Assembly (NCBI RefSeq): GCF_019654915.1
Contig: NZ_BPET01000034.1
Location: 1-57,729, forward strand
Direction of reading: 5' to 3'
DNA: 57,729 bases
Origin: Shewanella sp. MBTL60-007
GTDB lineage: Bacteria; Pseudomonadota; Gammaproteobacteria; Enterobacterales; Shewanellaceae
Part shown: piece by piece, positions 28,718 through 36,289 of the stretch
Layout: each line of letters opens with the position of its first letter
How positions within the stretch are numbered: the stretch's first letter is position 1
Made by a program: the position numbers and the translations under genes
The notes under the pieces: generated by a model
What the model was told of the DNA's origin: nothing
Database searches by the model: none
Seen by the model: the letters and a program-made list of their open reading frames with translations, nothing else

Positions 28718-29119
28718 ATGATCTCATTGATGAAAAAGAGCATCGTTCTCGTATGTATGTTGCTGTTAACTGCATGTGTGACAGTGGAAGAGAAGCCGCC
28801 AGTAGTGATCAATGGTGCGGCTGGTTACTTAGAGAAGTTGGCTCTTCCTCAAGGAAGCGCGATTACGATAGCGATTATCGACCTTGATACTCCCGGCGTG
28901 ATTGTGGCGCAAAAAAGCTTTAATATCGTTAGAGCGCCCGTGCCGTTTAAGTTTCTGTTACCAGCCGATAGTATAGATGACAGCATCCATTACGGGGTGG
29001 TGGCGATGATCCAGTATCAAGGGCGGGTGATCTTTCAAACCTATGATCGCTTTCCAGTGATCAACAATAACAAGTACACCACCGAAGTGTTGATGAAAGC
29101 TGTGCCTATGCCAAGGTAG
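28718..29119 (+). CDS. YbaY-type lipoprotein
   Basis: Predicted lipoprotein of 133 residues with signal and lipobox LLTAC (Cys 20), followed by a single beta-sandwich domain of the YbaY family (ALPQGSAITIAIIDLD, then PVPFKFLLPADSI, then YGVVAMIQYQGRVIFQTYDRFPV). The ATG at 28718 has AGGA 9 bp upstream; an in-frame TTG at 28697 would add seven residues before the signal and is less likely. A second gene of the same family and identical length lies at 34512. Function unknown. Confidence 0.8.
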   Translation: MISLMKKSIVLVCMLLLTACVTVEEKPPVVINGAAGYLEKLALPQGSAITIAIIDLDTPGVIVAQKSFNIVRAPVPFKFLLPADSIDDSIHYGVVAMIQYQGRVIFQTYDRFPVINNNKYTTEVLMKAVPMPR

Positions 29120-29135
29120 CTGTCGACATTGATCT

Positions 29136-29160
29136 AAAAGGAGCTTAGGCTCCTTTTTTA
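29136..29160 (+). terminator. Terminator after the YbaY-type lipoprotein gene
   Basis: AAAAGGAGC and GCTCCTTTT form a 9-bp stem with a TTAG loop, followed by T residues, 17 bp after the stop. Confidence 0.85.
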
Positions 29161-29207
29161 TTGCCCTGTTTAGGTCATTCTAGTTGGGAGTGACATAGGA
29201 TAAGAGG

Positions 29208-29816
29208 ATGAACCAAGCAGTGAAAGAGTCTTTGCCCACGCAAGTTGGTTGTCAAGAATTGTTGAAGCGGTGGCTACTCGAAGATGATTACAGACTTCAA
29301 GCCTTGTTAGTCGCTCAGCAGTTAAACCTTAGCGATTGGATGCTAGCGGCAGGCTTTGTGCGTAACTTAGTTTGGGATAAGTTACATGGCCTGCAAACGC
29401 CGCTTAATGATATCGATCTTATCTATTTTGACTCCAGTGATTTATCCGCAGATAAAGACAGTGCAATTAAAGCAGAGCTAAATAGAATCGCCCCTATGTA
29501 CCCCTGGTCTGTTAAGAATCAAGCGAGAATGCATCTGCGTAATCAACATCAAGGATATATATCAAGCTTAGATGCCATGAGTTACTGGCCTGAGAAGCAA
29601 ACGGCGGTAGGGGTCAGCTGTCTGCCAGTCGCAAAATCAGCTAGCTCAATCGGACCAACGTCTTTGATTTTACATAGTCCGTTCGAGCTAGCCTGCCTGT
29701 TTGAGCTAACCCTACAACGTAATCCCAAAGCAAAGCGTGGCTTGTTTGAGCAGAGAGTGAAAAATAAGCAGTGGTTGCAAACCTACCCGAAGCTACGAGA
29801 TAATGGTAACTGGTGA
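29208..29816 (+). CDS. Nucleotidyltransferase-fold protein (DUF925/NTP_transf_6 type)
   Basis: The 202-residue protein has the compact nucleotidyltransferase signature AGFVRNLVWDKLHG followed by TPLNDIDLIYFD (DXD-type metal ligands, about residues 68-75) and the ARMHLRN segment, as in the family of small standalone nucleotidyltransferases in proteobacteria. Substrate unknown. It is followed 137 bp later by a kinase-fold protein on the same strand, without obvious coupling. Confidence 0.75.
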   Translation: MNQAVKESLPTQVGCQELLKRWLLEDDYRLQALLVAQQLNLSDWMLAAGFVRNLVWDKLHGLQTPLNDIDLIYFDSSDLSADKDSAIKAELNRIAPMYPWSVKNQARMHLRNQHQGYISSLDAMSYWPEKQTAVGVSCLPVAKSASSIGPTSLILHSPFELACLFELTLQRNPKAKRGLFEQRVKNKQWLQTYPKLRDNGNW

Positions 29817-29953
29817 ACTTATGAGCAGACAATATTCTTTATTGCTTGACACATTAGGCATTGTTAGAGAACGATGATGGCATCATAGGTGTATGTGTGT
29901 TGATTGCTGTCGATTGTTCTAAATTTATTTTGTTGTTAATGGTGGCTTAATCG

Positions 29954-30676
29954 ATGGAACCTTATCTTGATGCGATAAATGAGATTAAAGAGTTAGCGAA
30001 TGCAGAGGAGATCCATCGGGTTGATGATGTGTCGATATATCTGGAGCGCTTTACCGATCTTGATTTAATCGCTACAGGAATTTATGCCGAGGTGTACGAA
30101 CTGCCTGGAGAGCCAGATAAAGTCGTTAAGTTGTGTAACAGCAAAATCGATGGCTACTACCTGTTCGCTCGCTGGTGTATGCGTCCAGAAAATCAAGATA
30201 ACCCTCATGTTCCAACCATTCACCGTGAAGACACAATTGAATTGAGCAGTGGCCGAGTGGTGCGCTTTTATGTGATGGAGCGACTTGAAGACATCACTGA
30301 TGACGGCAAAGAGCCTACCCGCCCCAGCCATTTTCATGATTATGACTTTGGTAAACTCTGGGGCACCTTGCGCACCATGACCTTACCATTTGCCGATCCT
30401 GAAAAGCCCTTTACCGATGAGGTTCAGACTGTCGATGAGTTTGTTGAGCAGATCCAAGAGCCACGGGCGCATTTTTATATGAACTCCGCCGAACGTCAGC
30501 CTGTGGTGATCGATGATGAGATCATCGATGAGCACGAAGCATTGTTGAAAACCCTGTTTGAGGTGCTGAGTTTTATTGATGACCACGGGGTGATGGACCT
30601 ACATGGCGGTAATTATATGCTTAGGGGCGATACTATTGTGATTACGGATCCCATATCCCATAAATACGCGAGTTAA
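29954..30676 (+). CDS. Protein-kinase-fold protein, substrate unknown
   Basis: The 240-residue protein carries, in order, a loop LIATGIYAEVYELPG, a VVKLC segment whose Lys matches the ATP-binding lysine, HVPTIHRED, YVMERLEDI (hinge-like), VMDLHGGNYML (D-X4-N catalytic loop) and ITDP (metal-binding Asp in place of DFG). The catalytic residues are present but the glycine loop is poor, so it could be an active small kinase or a pseudokinase. It is highly acidic. It lies between a nucleotidyltransferase-fold gene and a terminator. Confidence 0.65.
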   Translation: MEPYLDAINEIKELANAEEIHRVDDVSIYLERFTDLDLIATGIYAEVYELPGEPDKVVKLCNSKIDGYYLFARWCMRPENQDNPHVPTIHREDTIELSSGRVVRFYVMERLEDITDDGKEPTRPSHFHDYDFGKLWGTLRTMTLPFADPEKPFTDEVQTVDEFVEQIQEPRAHFYMNSAERQPVVIDDEIIDEHEALLKTLFEVLSFIDDHGVMDLHGGNYMLRGDTIVITDPISHKYAS

Positions 30677-30739
30677 CCAAGCTAATTAAGTGGTGTGCTA
30701 TTGAACAGTACGTTATTTAGGATGGGTTAAATCGATAAC

Positions 30740-30768
30740 AAAAGGGCTGAATAAACAGCCCTTTTTTT
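30740..30768 (+). terminator. Terminator after the kinase-fold gene
   Basis: AAAGGGCTG and CAGCCCTTT form a 9-bp stem with a 6-base loop and a seven-T run, about 64 bp after the stop. Confidence 0.9.
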
Positions 30769-30994
30769 GTATCGATTCAACCACAGATCTTAGGCTAGCA
30801 TCTAAAGCGACTTATCCATGGTTTGTTATCAAGCTCAACAAGGTTTTGATAAGCTCTCTATTGCATCAACCATTAACGCTTCGATAAGGCGTAATCAATG
30901 CTTATTACAGTGTTCATTTAAAGGTAATTAACAGGTTTAATATGGCGCTATCATTTACCACGTCACGATTAGATGTATTCGAGATAACCACGAG

Positions 30995-31462
30995 ATGGCC
31001 CAAGGTGAAGCACTTGAGCTACTAGGTCGAATTCCCCAATTACTGACTCCAGCAGTTGTTGAGAGACTTCCGAGCTATTTTCATGGCATCGAGTCTCAAG
31101 GTGATGCAAGATTATGGCTTGAACGTATGGTGTCTGAAAGTCGCTTGTTTGCCGTTACACTACATAGTACAAATTTGATTATCGGTTTTATATTTGCATA
31201 TGTAGAAAGTGAAAGTGACACTGAAGCCCATATTGGTTATTTGCTAGGAAAGAGCTATTGGGGACAGGGTCTAGCTTACGAGCTGTTGCAAGCTTTTATT
31301 AAACAGGCTAATCAAACACAAGGCTGGACTAAATTAATCGCTGGTGTTGAGGCAAACAACCTTGCTTCGTCTAGATTATTACTCAAGCTAGGCTTTGCCC
31401 AGAGAAATGCAGAGGGCTCCGTCATCTTTTATGAATATCCTCCCTTTCAATCCTTATCCTAA
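30995..31462 (+). CDS. GNAT-family N-acetyltransferase, probably 5'-truncated by a frameshift
   Basis: The 155-residue protein has the GNAT core LFAVTLHSTNLIIGFIFAYVE, HIGYLLGKSYWGQGLAYELL (acetyl-CoA loop of Q/R-X-X-G-X-G/A type) and IAGVEANNLASSRLLLKLGF. The usual first strand is missing. It is found in another frame starting at ATG 30942 (MALSFTTSRLDVFEIT) with AGG 8 bp before it, and the two frames would join if one C were added to ACCACG at 30986-30991. So the gene probably runs 30942-31462 with a one-base deletion near 30988. Whether that is real or a sequencing error cannot be told here. Confidence 0.7.
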   Translation: MAQGEALELLGRIPQLLTPAVVERLPSYFHGIESQGDARLWLERMVSESRLFAVTLHSTNLIIGFIFAYVESESDTEAHIGYLLGKSYWGQGLAYELLQAFIKQANQTQGWTKLIAGVEANNLASSRLLLKLGFAQRNAEGSVIFYEYPPFQSLS

Positions 31463-31514
31463 TCAAGGCTATTACAGGACTCATAGCAAGAGATTTCAGT
31501 GGAGAAAACTTAGG

Positions 31515-31530
31515 GGGCTGCGAACAGCCC
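31515..31530 (+). other. Small hairpin between the acetyltransferase and methyltransferase genes
   Basis: GGGCTG-CGAA-CAGCCC forms a tight 6-bp stem with a CGAA loop. There is no T run, so it may slow or protect the transcript rather than terminate it. Confidence 0.4.
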
Positions 31531-31591
31531 TAGCAAATAGGTCGTTAATCAGGTGTTATGCACAAAACACTGTGAATAGAGATAGAGCTAT

Positions 31592-32293
31592 ATGAAATTA
31601 GAGATGTATTCAGAGTACGCGCAGAAATATGATTTAGCTGTGCGAGATAATATTTATAACGCCCATCTAGAGAGGCCTTCATTACAGGCGATGCTAGAAG
31701 ATATTACCGGACTTGATGTATTAGATTTGGGCTGTGGCTCAGGTGTATATGCCGAATATCTAATCGAGCAGGGAGCTACAAAGATTACTTGCCTTGATGC
31801 TTCTGAGCAGATGATAGCGATAGTGAAGCATAAATTTGGTGATAGGGTATCTGCATATTCGCAAGATCTCTCGATTGGCCTTCCACAGGAGGCTTCGAAT
31901 AGTGCCGATGTGATTATTAGCCCTCTAGTTATTCATTATATAGAAGACTTACCAGCATTGTTCGCAGAGATAAGTCGAGTGTTGAAGCCTAGTGGCTATA
32001 TAGTCTTTTCAACTCATCACCCATTTGCAGACTTTGAGTGTTCAAGCTCCGGTAACTACTTTGAACGTGAGTTAGTTAAAGATGTTTGGGATACGGTGGG
32101 AAAGCCCGTTGAGGTTACATTTTATCGTCGCTCGTTAACTGAGATAATGGACGCAGTTACAACTAATGGTCTGGCTGTGATTCAGCTATCTGAAGGTCGT
32201 GTGTCAGATAACGTCAAGCAAATATCGATGCAGCAATATGAATACTTGTCTAAAAATCCTAACTTTATCTTTGTAAAGTGTCGCAAATTATAG
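31592..32293 (+). CDS. Class I SAM-dependent methyltransferase
   Basis: The 233-residue protein has motif I VLDLGCGSGVYAEYL (about residues 39-54), the acidic motif II end ITCLDAS, motif post-I SADVIISPLVIHYIEDL and IVFSTHHPF. The substrate is unknown; proteins of this shape methylate small molecules such as tRNA-derived or quinone-like compounds. It stands about 130 bp after the acetyltransferase stop with no clear ribosome site. Confidence 0.8.
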   Translation: MKLEMYSEYAQKYDLAVRDNIYNAHLERPSLQAMLEDITGLDVLDLGCGSGVYAEYLIEQGATKITCLDASEQMIAIVKHKFGDRVSAYSQDLSIGLPQEASNSADVIISPLVIHYIEDLPALFAEISRVLKPSGYIVFSTHHPFADFECSSSGNYFERELVKDVWDTVGKPVEVTFYRRSLTEIMDAVTTNGLAVIQLSEGRVSDNVKQISMQQYEYLSKNPNFIFVKCRKL

Positions 32294-32584
32294 ATGCTCC
32301 TTAAAATAGGCTGATTATCTCAGTAGCTCTTATCGATCTGCATATCGATTTCTATTGGCACGTCTATTCGCATACCCACTCGCATTCCACACTATCTACA
32401 AAGGCTTATCTTTCGCTACGGATCCCGATAAGAGTCCGTTAGTGAAATTAGCGCACACCGACTTACTTCTTGGTCTGATTTTGAACAGTTCTTACTGGTA
32501 AGGGAGGAATAATCGGCTTGATTTCACGATTGTTTTTGATAATTGAATGATTGGTTTGTTTTGTAAACAATGCGTGCGCGCCTC

Positions 32585-32616
32585 ACATTTATTAAAGTTG
32601 TAACTTCAATAAATGT
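32585..32616. promoter_or_regulatory. 32-bp near-perfect palindrome upstream of ompW
   Basis: Arms of 15 bp (ACATTTATTAAAGTT and AACTTCAATAAATGT) around a GT centre pair at all but one position (94/107 of 32500-series numbering). It is not followed by a T run. It could be an operator or an extruded structure; role unknown. Confidence 0.6.
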
Positions 32617-32676
32617 TTAGTTAGTGTGATCTGGATCCTTTTTTGGTTATCACTAACGAGGTATTCGGTTTCGACT

Positions 32677-32690
32677 TTGATTTAGATCAA
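32677..32690. promoter_or_regulatory. FNR/EtrA box upstream of ompW
   Basis: TTGATTTAGATCAA is a perfect match to TTGAT-N4-ATCAA, centred 97 bp before the ompW ATG. In E. coli ompW is known to be under FNR control, and Shewanella has the FNR homolog EtrA, so oxygen-responsive regulation is likely; binding here is inferred. Confidence 0.75.
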
Positions 32691-32780
32691 AAGTTTTCGT
32701 TAAGCATTCTGGCAGGATTCACGCAATTGTAAGGATATTGATAATAAAAACAGCGCTAAGTGTTGTATTAATGGAGTAGT

Positions 32781-33431
32781 ATGATGAACAAAAAAATCGT
32801 TTCTAGCTTAATTGCCACCGCCCTACTATCTACAGGTTTTACCTCTTCTGCATTAGCTCACCAAGCTGGCGATATTATCGTCCGTGCGGGTGTAGCTGTT
32901 GTTACGCCAAATGAGTCTAGCCCAGTCGTTGCTGATATCGCAGAATTTGGCGTCAGTGATAATACCCAATTAGGCTTAAACTTCGGTTATATGTTGACTG
33001 ATAATATCGGTATCGAGCTTTTGGCTGCTACGCCATTTTCTCATGACATTTCATTAGGTGAGCTAGGTAAGATTGCCGAGACTAAGCACCTACCACCAAC
33101 GTTAGTTGCTCAGTATTACTTCGGTGATGCAAATTCAAAACTACGTCCATACATTGGCGCGGGTGTTAACTTCACAAACTTCTTCGATAACGAATTTACT
33201 CAAGAAGCGCAAGAGTTAGGTTTATCTGAATTGAGTATGTCGAACTCTTGGGGCTTAGCCGCTCAAGTAGGTTTAGATTATCAAATTAATGATAGCTGGT
33301 TGATCAATGCCTCTGTTTGGTACGCGCAGATCAGCACTGATGTTAAATTTAACTTAGGTGACGCTCCTCAAAAAGTTGAAACCGATATCGATCCATGGGT
33401 TTACATGATTAGCGTAGGTTATACTTTCTAA
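32781..33431 (+). CDS. ompW: Outer-membrane protein OmpW
   Basis: Eight-stranded outer-membrane beta-barrel, probably for small hydrophobic molecules. The 216-residue precursor has a signal peptide cut after ALA-H (about residue 26), the opening HQAGDIIVRAGVAVVTPNESS, and barrel hallmarks NTQLGLNFGYMLTDNIGIELLAATPFSHDI, KLRPYIGAGVNFTNFF and the C-terminal WVYMISVGYTF ending in aromatic Phe. Two consecutive ATG codons follow GGAG; either may be used. Confidence 0.95.
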   Translation: MMNKKIVSSLIATALLSTGFTSSALAHQAGDIIVRAGVAVVTPNESSPVVADIAEFGVSDNTQLGLNFGYMLTDNIGIELLAATPFSHDISLGELGKIAETKHLPPTLVAQYYFGDANSKLRPYIGAGVNFTNFFDNEFTQEAQELGLSELSMSNSWGLAAQVGLDYQINDSWLINASVWYAQISTDVKFNLGDAPQKVETDIDPWVYMISVGYTF

Positions 33432-33462
33432 TCGAAAGAAATTTTGGACTAATCCCACCCAT

Positions 33463-33490
33463 AAAAAAGGAGCCGTTTTGCTCCTTTTTT
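33463..33490. terminator. Bidirectional terminator after ompW
   Basis: AAAAAAGGAGC and GCTCCTTTTTT form a perfect 11-bp stem with a 6-base loop between ompW and the convergent SDR-fold gene. Confidence 0.9.
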
Positions 33491-33521
33491 ATATTTGTAA
33501 AAAGCAATGATTTAGTGCGTT

Positions 33522-34295
33522 CTACTTAGAGGTTTTCTTAGCCGCACGCTCGGCTTTCTTCTCTGCTTTGGTTTTCCAGTGGCGGGTATTGTAAACAAAC
33601 TCAGGTAAGCCCTTAGTTAACCAAGCCACGAGTCGCCAACGCTTAGTCACATAAGCTCGGCGCTTACCTGCTTTCATCGCCTTAATAATTTGACCTGCCA
33701 CAACCGACAGTGGCGACAACCACAGACGGTTTTGTTGCATAGCTGCTTTATCTAACATGCCCAACTGAATATCGGTAATCGTAATAGGCAGCTTCAAACG
33801 CTGAGCATGCATGCTCAATCCTTCGAAATAGTTCTGCGAATAGGCTTTTGATGCATGATAGGCCACACTTGGACCGCCTCGTAGCCCTGCAATAGAGTTA
33901 ATCGCCGCTAATTGACCATAGCCCTGCTCGCGAAATAGTCTAAAGGCCGTATTGCAAATGGCTGAAAAGCCTTGCACATTAACTGTGATGATATCTTGCT
34001 CTGGCTGCCAAGGCAGCTCGGGATCGTAATGGGTGAGTCCAGTATTGACCAAAATAAGGTGAGCGCCGCCTAGTGACTGCCAAACGGCATTCATGGTACT
34101 GATAATGGCTTCAGGATTATCAATTTGCAGCGGAAAAACTTGCGCCTTAGTGGGCAAGGATTGGCTAAACTCGATAAGAGATTGTGGATCTTGTGCTAAT
34201 AGGGCCAGTTCAACGCCTTCATCTGCAAGTTGTTTTGCAATTTCACGGCTAAGTAATGAGCTAGCGCCCACAATTATTGCAGTTGCTTGTGTCAT
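33522..34295 (-). CDS. Short-chain dehydrogenase-fold protein with altered cofactor loop
   Basis: The 257-residue protein keeps the SDR active site (INSIAG with Ser 134; YHASK with Tyr 146 and Lys 150) and the QLGMLDK region after it, but the cofactor loop reads VGASSLLSREIA: the TGXXXGXG motif has lost two of its glycines (Leu 14 and Ser 16). The C-terminus is very basic (KKAERAAKKTSK). It may use an altered cofactor mode. Convergent with ompW and divergent from the next lipoprotein gene. Function unknown. Confidence 0.75.
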   Translation of the reverse strand: MTQATAIIVGASSLLSREIAKQLADEGVELALLAQDPQSLIEFSQSLPTKAQVFPLQIDNPEAIISTMNAVWQSLGGAHLILVNTGLTHYDPELPWQPEQDIITVNVQGFSAICNTAFRLFREQGYGQLAAINSIAGLRGGPSVAYHASKAYSQNYFEGLSMHAQRLKLPITITDIQLGMLDKAAMQQNRLWLSPLSVVAGQIIKAMKAGKRRAYVTKRWRLVAWLTKGLPEFVYNTRHWKTKAEKKAERAAKKTSK

Positions 34296-34511
34296 ATGGG
34301 TATTCGACTTCGAATAGGTAACTTATCATAGAAAGATAAGTGTATTAGAACAAGATTAATTGTCTGTTGCTGTGATGCAAATAGTGAGAATGCACTTTTT
34401 AGATTGAGCATCAGCATGAATGTGTGAAAGACATTCCGATCAACTGATATAAAATTCAAGTACGGACATATAGACTTCTAGAAGTCTTAATGTATTATTA
34501 GGAGCGTAAAT

Positions 34512-34913
34512 ATGAAACAGTGGTTTAAGCCTTTATTACCTTTAGCGGTAGCAGCAAGTATGTTGACAGGTTGTGCAACATCCAATGCTGTGGTGGAGAT
34601 CCATGGTGAGGTTTGGTACAAGGAGCGTATGGCGCTACCTGAAGACGCAGTGATCAGCGTTCAGGTTCAAGATGTGTCTCGTATGGACGCTCCTGCTGAA
34701 GTCATTGCAGAGTTTGAGCGTAATGATGTCAGTACCCCAATCCCATTTCAGTTTTTAATTAATAGAGATCAATTTGAAGATGGCCACACCTATAATATAG
34801 GTGCCCGTATCACGCTGGATAATAAATTGATGTTTATTAATACCCAAGCTTACCGAATCGATCTGGACTCGAGTGAGCCAATGTCTGTATTAGTACAGAG
34901 GGTGGCACGTTAA
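34512..34913 (+). CDS. YbaY-type lipoprotein (second copy)
   Basis: The 133-residue predicted lipoprotein has lipobox MLTGC (Cys 21) and the same layout as the product at 28718: IHGEVWYKERMALPEDAVISVQVQDV, then TPIPFQFLINRDQF, then a beta-rich YNIGARITLDNKLMF ending. Lengths are identical. GGAG 6 bp before the ATG supports the start. Function unknown. Confidence 0.8.
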   Translation: MKQWFKPLLPLAVAASMLTGCATSNAVVEIHGEVWYKERMALPEDAVISVQVQDVSRMDAPAEVIAEFERNDVSTPIPFQFLINRDQFEDGHTYNIGARITLDNKLMFINTQAYRIDLDSSEPMSVLVQRVAR

Positions 34914-34941
34914 CTAAATTAGCTGTGAGTTAGTCTAGCTG

Positions 34942-34988
34942 GCGCGTCTCTTTCTGATAGGTTACATAACTAGAATAAAGAGGCGCGT
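34942..34988 (+). promoter_or_regulatory. Inverted repeat that would pair with the metA ribosome-binding site
   Basis: GCGCGTCTCTTT (34942-34953) and AAAGAGGCGCGT (34977-34988) pair at 10 of 12 positions, and the second arm contains the metA AAAGAGG ribosome site, one base before the ATG. If the transcript starts upstream of 34942 the site would be masked. The transcription start is unknown. Confidence 0.45.
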
Positions 34989-34989
34989 T

Positions 34990-35934
34990 ATGCCGGTTAA
35001 AATTCCCGACGATCTGCCCGCTGCAGGGATCTTGGAGTCAGAGAATATCTTTGTTATGTCCGAAACTCGGGCGGCCAATCAAGATATTCGTCCAATGAAG
35101 GTATTAATCCTTAACTTAATGCCCAATAAAATTGAGACTGAAACTCAACTGCTGCGTCTCTTAGGTAACACTCCATTACAGGTTGATGTGGATCTACTTA
35201 GAATTCACGATAAAGCTTCCAAACACACCTCGATTGACCATATGAATAACTTCTATCGAGATTTTGAGCAGGTGCGTCATAAAAACTACGATGGCTTGAT
35301 CATCACTGGTGCGCCGCTGGGCCAGATTGAGTTTGAAGAGGTGTCGTACTGGGACCATATTCGCGAAATCATTGATTGGTCGCAGCAGCATGTCACTTCG
35401 GTGCTCTTCCTATGCTGGGCAGCGCATGCGGCACTGTACCATCTATTCGGTTTAAACCGCTCACTGCTGACAACTAAACGCTCAGGGGTATTTGTCCATA
35501 AGCGTACCTCAGAGCATTATCCCTTGCTGCGAGGGTTCGATGATGAATTTTTTGCGCCGCACTCCCGTTTTGCCGAGATGGATATCAATACGTTAAAGGC
35601 GCACCCAGAGCTTGAGGTTTTGACCGAATCAGAGACGGCTGGAGCCTATATGGTGCTCTGTAAAAATAATCGTAACCTGTTTGTAATGGGGCATCCTGAG
35701 TATCAAAAATCGACCTTAAAAGATGAGTATTACCGAGATCTTGAGCAAGGTTTAGCGCCGGAAGTGCCGCAAAATTACTTTACTAACGATGATCCACAGC
35801 AAGCACCTATTGCCCGTTGGCACAGTCACGGCAGTCTATTAGTGAGTAATTGGCTTAACTATTACGTTTACCAGCTGACGCCATATAATCTCGATGATAT
35901 GACAGGCATCACCCCTTGGGAATCTAAGGAGTAA
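34990..35934 (+). CDS. metA: Homoserine O-succinyl/acetyltransferase (MetA)
   Basis: First committed step of methionine synthesis. The 314-residue class I glutamine-amidotransferase-like protein has [28 protein letters not shown], the nucleophile Cys in [16 protein letters not shown] and [22 protein letters not shown] with the catalytic His and Glu. Acyl specificity (acetyl or succinyl) cannot be settled from annotation level. No MetJ-box-like AGACGTCT was found upstream. It has its own terminator. Confidence 0.94.
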   Translation: MPVKIPDDLPAAGILESENIFVMSETRAANQDIRPMKVLILNLMPNKIETETQLLRLLGNTPLQVDVDLLRIHDKASKHTSIDHMNNFYRDFEQVRHKNYDGLIITGAPLGQIEFEEVSYWDHIREIIDWSQQHVTSVLFLCWAAHAALYHLFGLNRSLLTTKRSGVFVHKRTSEHYPLLRGFDDEFFAPHSRFAEMDINTLKAHPELEVLTESETAGAYMVLCKNNRNLFVMGHPEYQKSTLKDEYYRDLEQGLAPEVPQNYFTNDDPQQAPIARWHSHGSLLVSNWLNYYVYQLTPYNLDDMTGITPWESKE

Positions 35935-35951
35935 CAGTTCTAGCTATCACT

Positions 35952-35981
35952 AAAAAGCCGATATAGTAGTATCGGCTTTTT
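35952..35981 (+). terminator. Terminator of metA
   Basis: AAAAAGCCGATA and TATCGGCTTTTT form a 12-bp stem with a TAGTAG loop, about 18 bp after the metA stop. Confidence 0.9.
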
Positions 35982-36122
35982 GTTTTCAGCCCTTGTTCCT
36001 AGCAGCATCAGCTCTGCACAGCTAATCAAGCTAAGCTTCTCCCTTAACAGTTATCTTTGTGTAAATTCTATGTGACATCTAAACCCTATACTTTGGTAGA
36101 TATTTGACCAATAAGCGCTTGC

Positions 36123-36138
36123 TTTACGTTCGCGTAAA
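36123..36138. promoter_or_regulatory. LiuR-type operator upstream of the valine/isoleucine operon
   Basis: TTTACGTTCGCGTAAA is a perfect palindrome (TTTACG-N4-CGTAAA) 151 bp before the thiolase ATG, with the same layout as the element upstream of liuR. Best read as the binding site of the liuR product. Confidence 0.75.
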
Positions 36139-36289
36139 CGTCAGAGTGGTAAATATTGAGCAAGATCACACTTATGTTAACTAGGCAATAGCCTGAGAAC
36201 GGTCTGTAAGACAAGTCGCACAACCCTACAGTCAGCGCGACTTTGGACTGCTTCTATTAGAGGTTACCTAGCGTATTACCGGAGTAATT

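Larger units (their letters stand above)
32294..32780. other. Intergenic region upstream of ompW, rich in palindromes
   Basis: 487 bp with no gene. It holds TTGTTT-TGT-AAACAA (32556-32570), a 32-bp near-perfect palindrome (32585-32616), an imperfect inverted repeat GTTAGTGTGAT/ATCACTAAC (32620-32657) and an FNR box (32677-32690), all upstream of ompW. Confidence 0.6.
35935..36289. other. Intergenic region upstream of the valine/isoleucine operon
   Basis: 355 bp holding the metA terminator, the LiuR-type palindrome (36123-36138) and an FNR-like TTGAGCAAGATCAC (36156-36169). Presumed promoter region of the operon; no gene is visible. Confidence 0.6.

Noticed and set aside
34920..34989. MetJ operator upstream of metA
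   Set aside because: No AGACGTCT-like tandem boxes are present.
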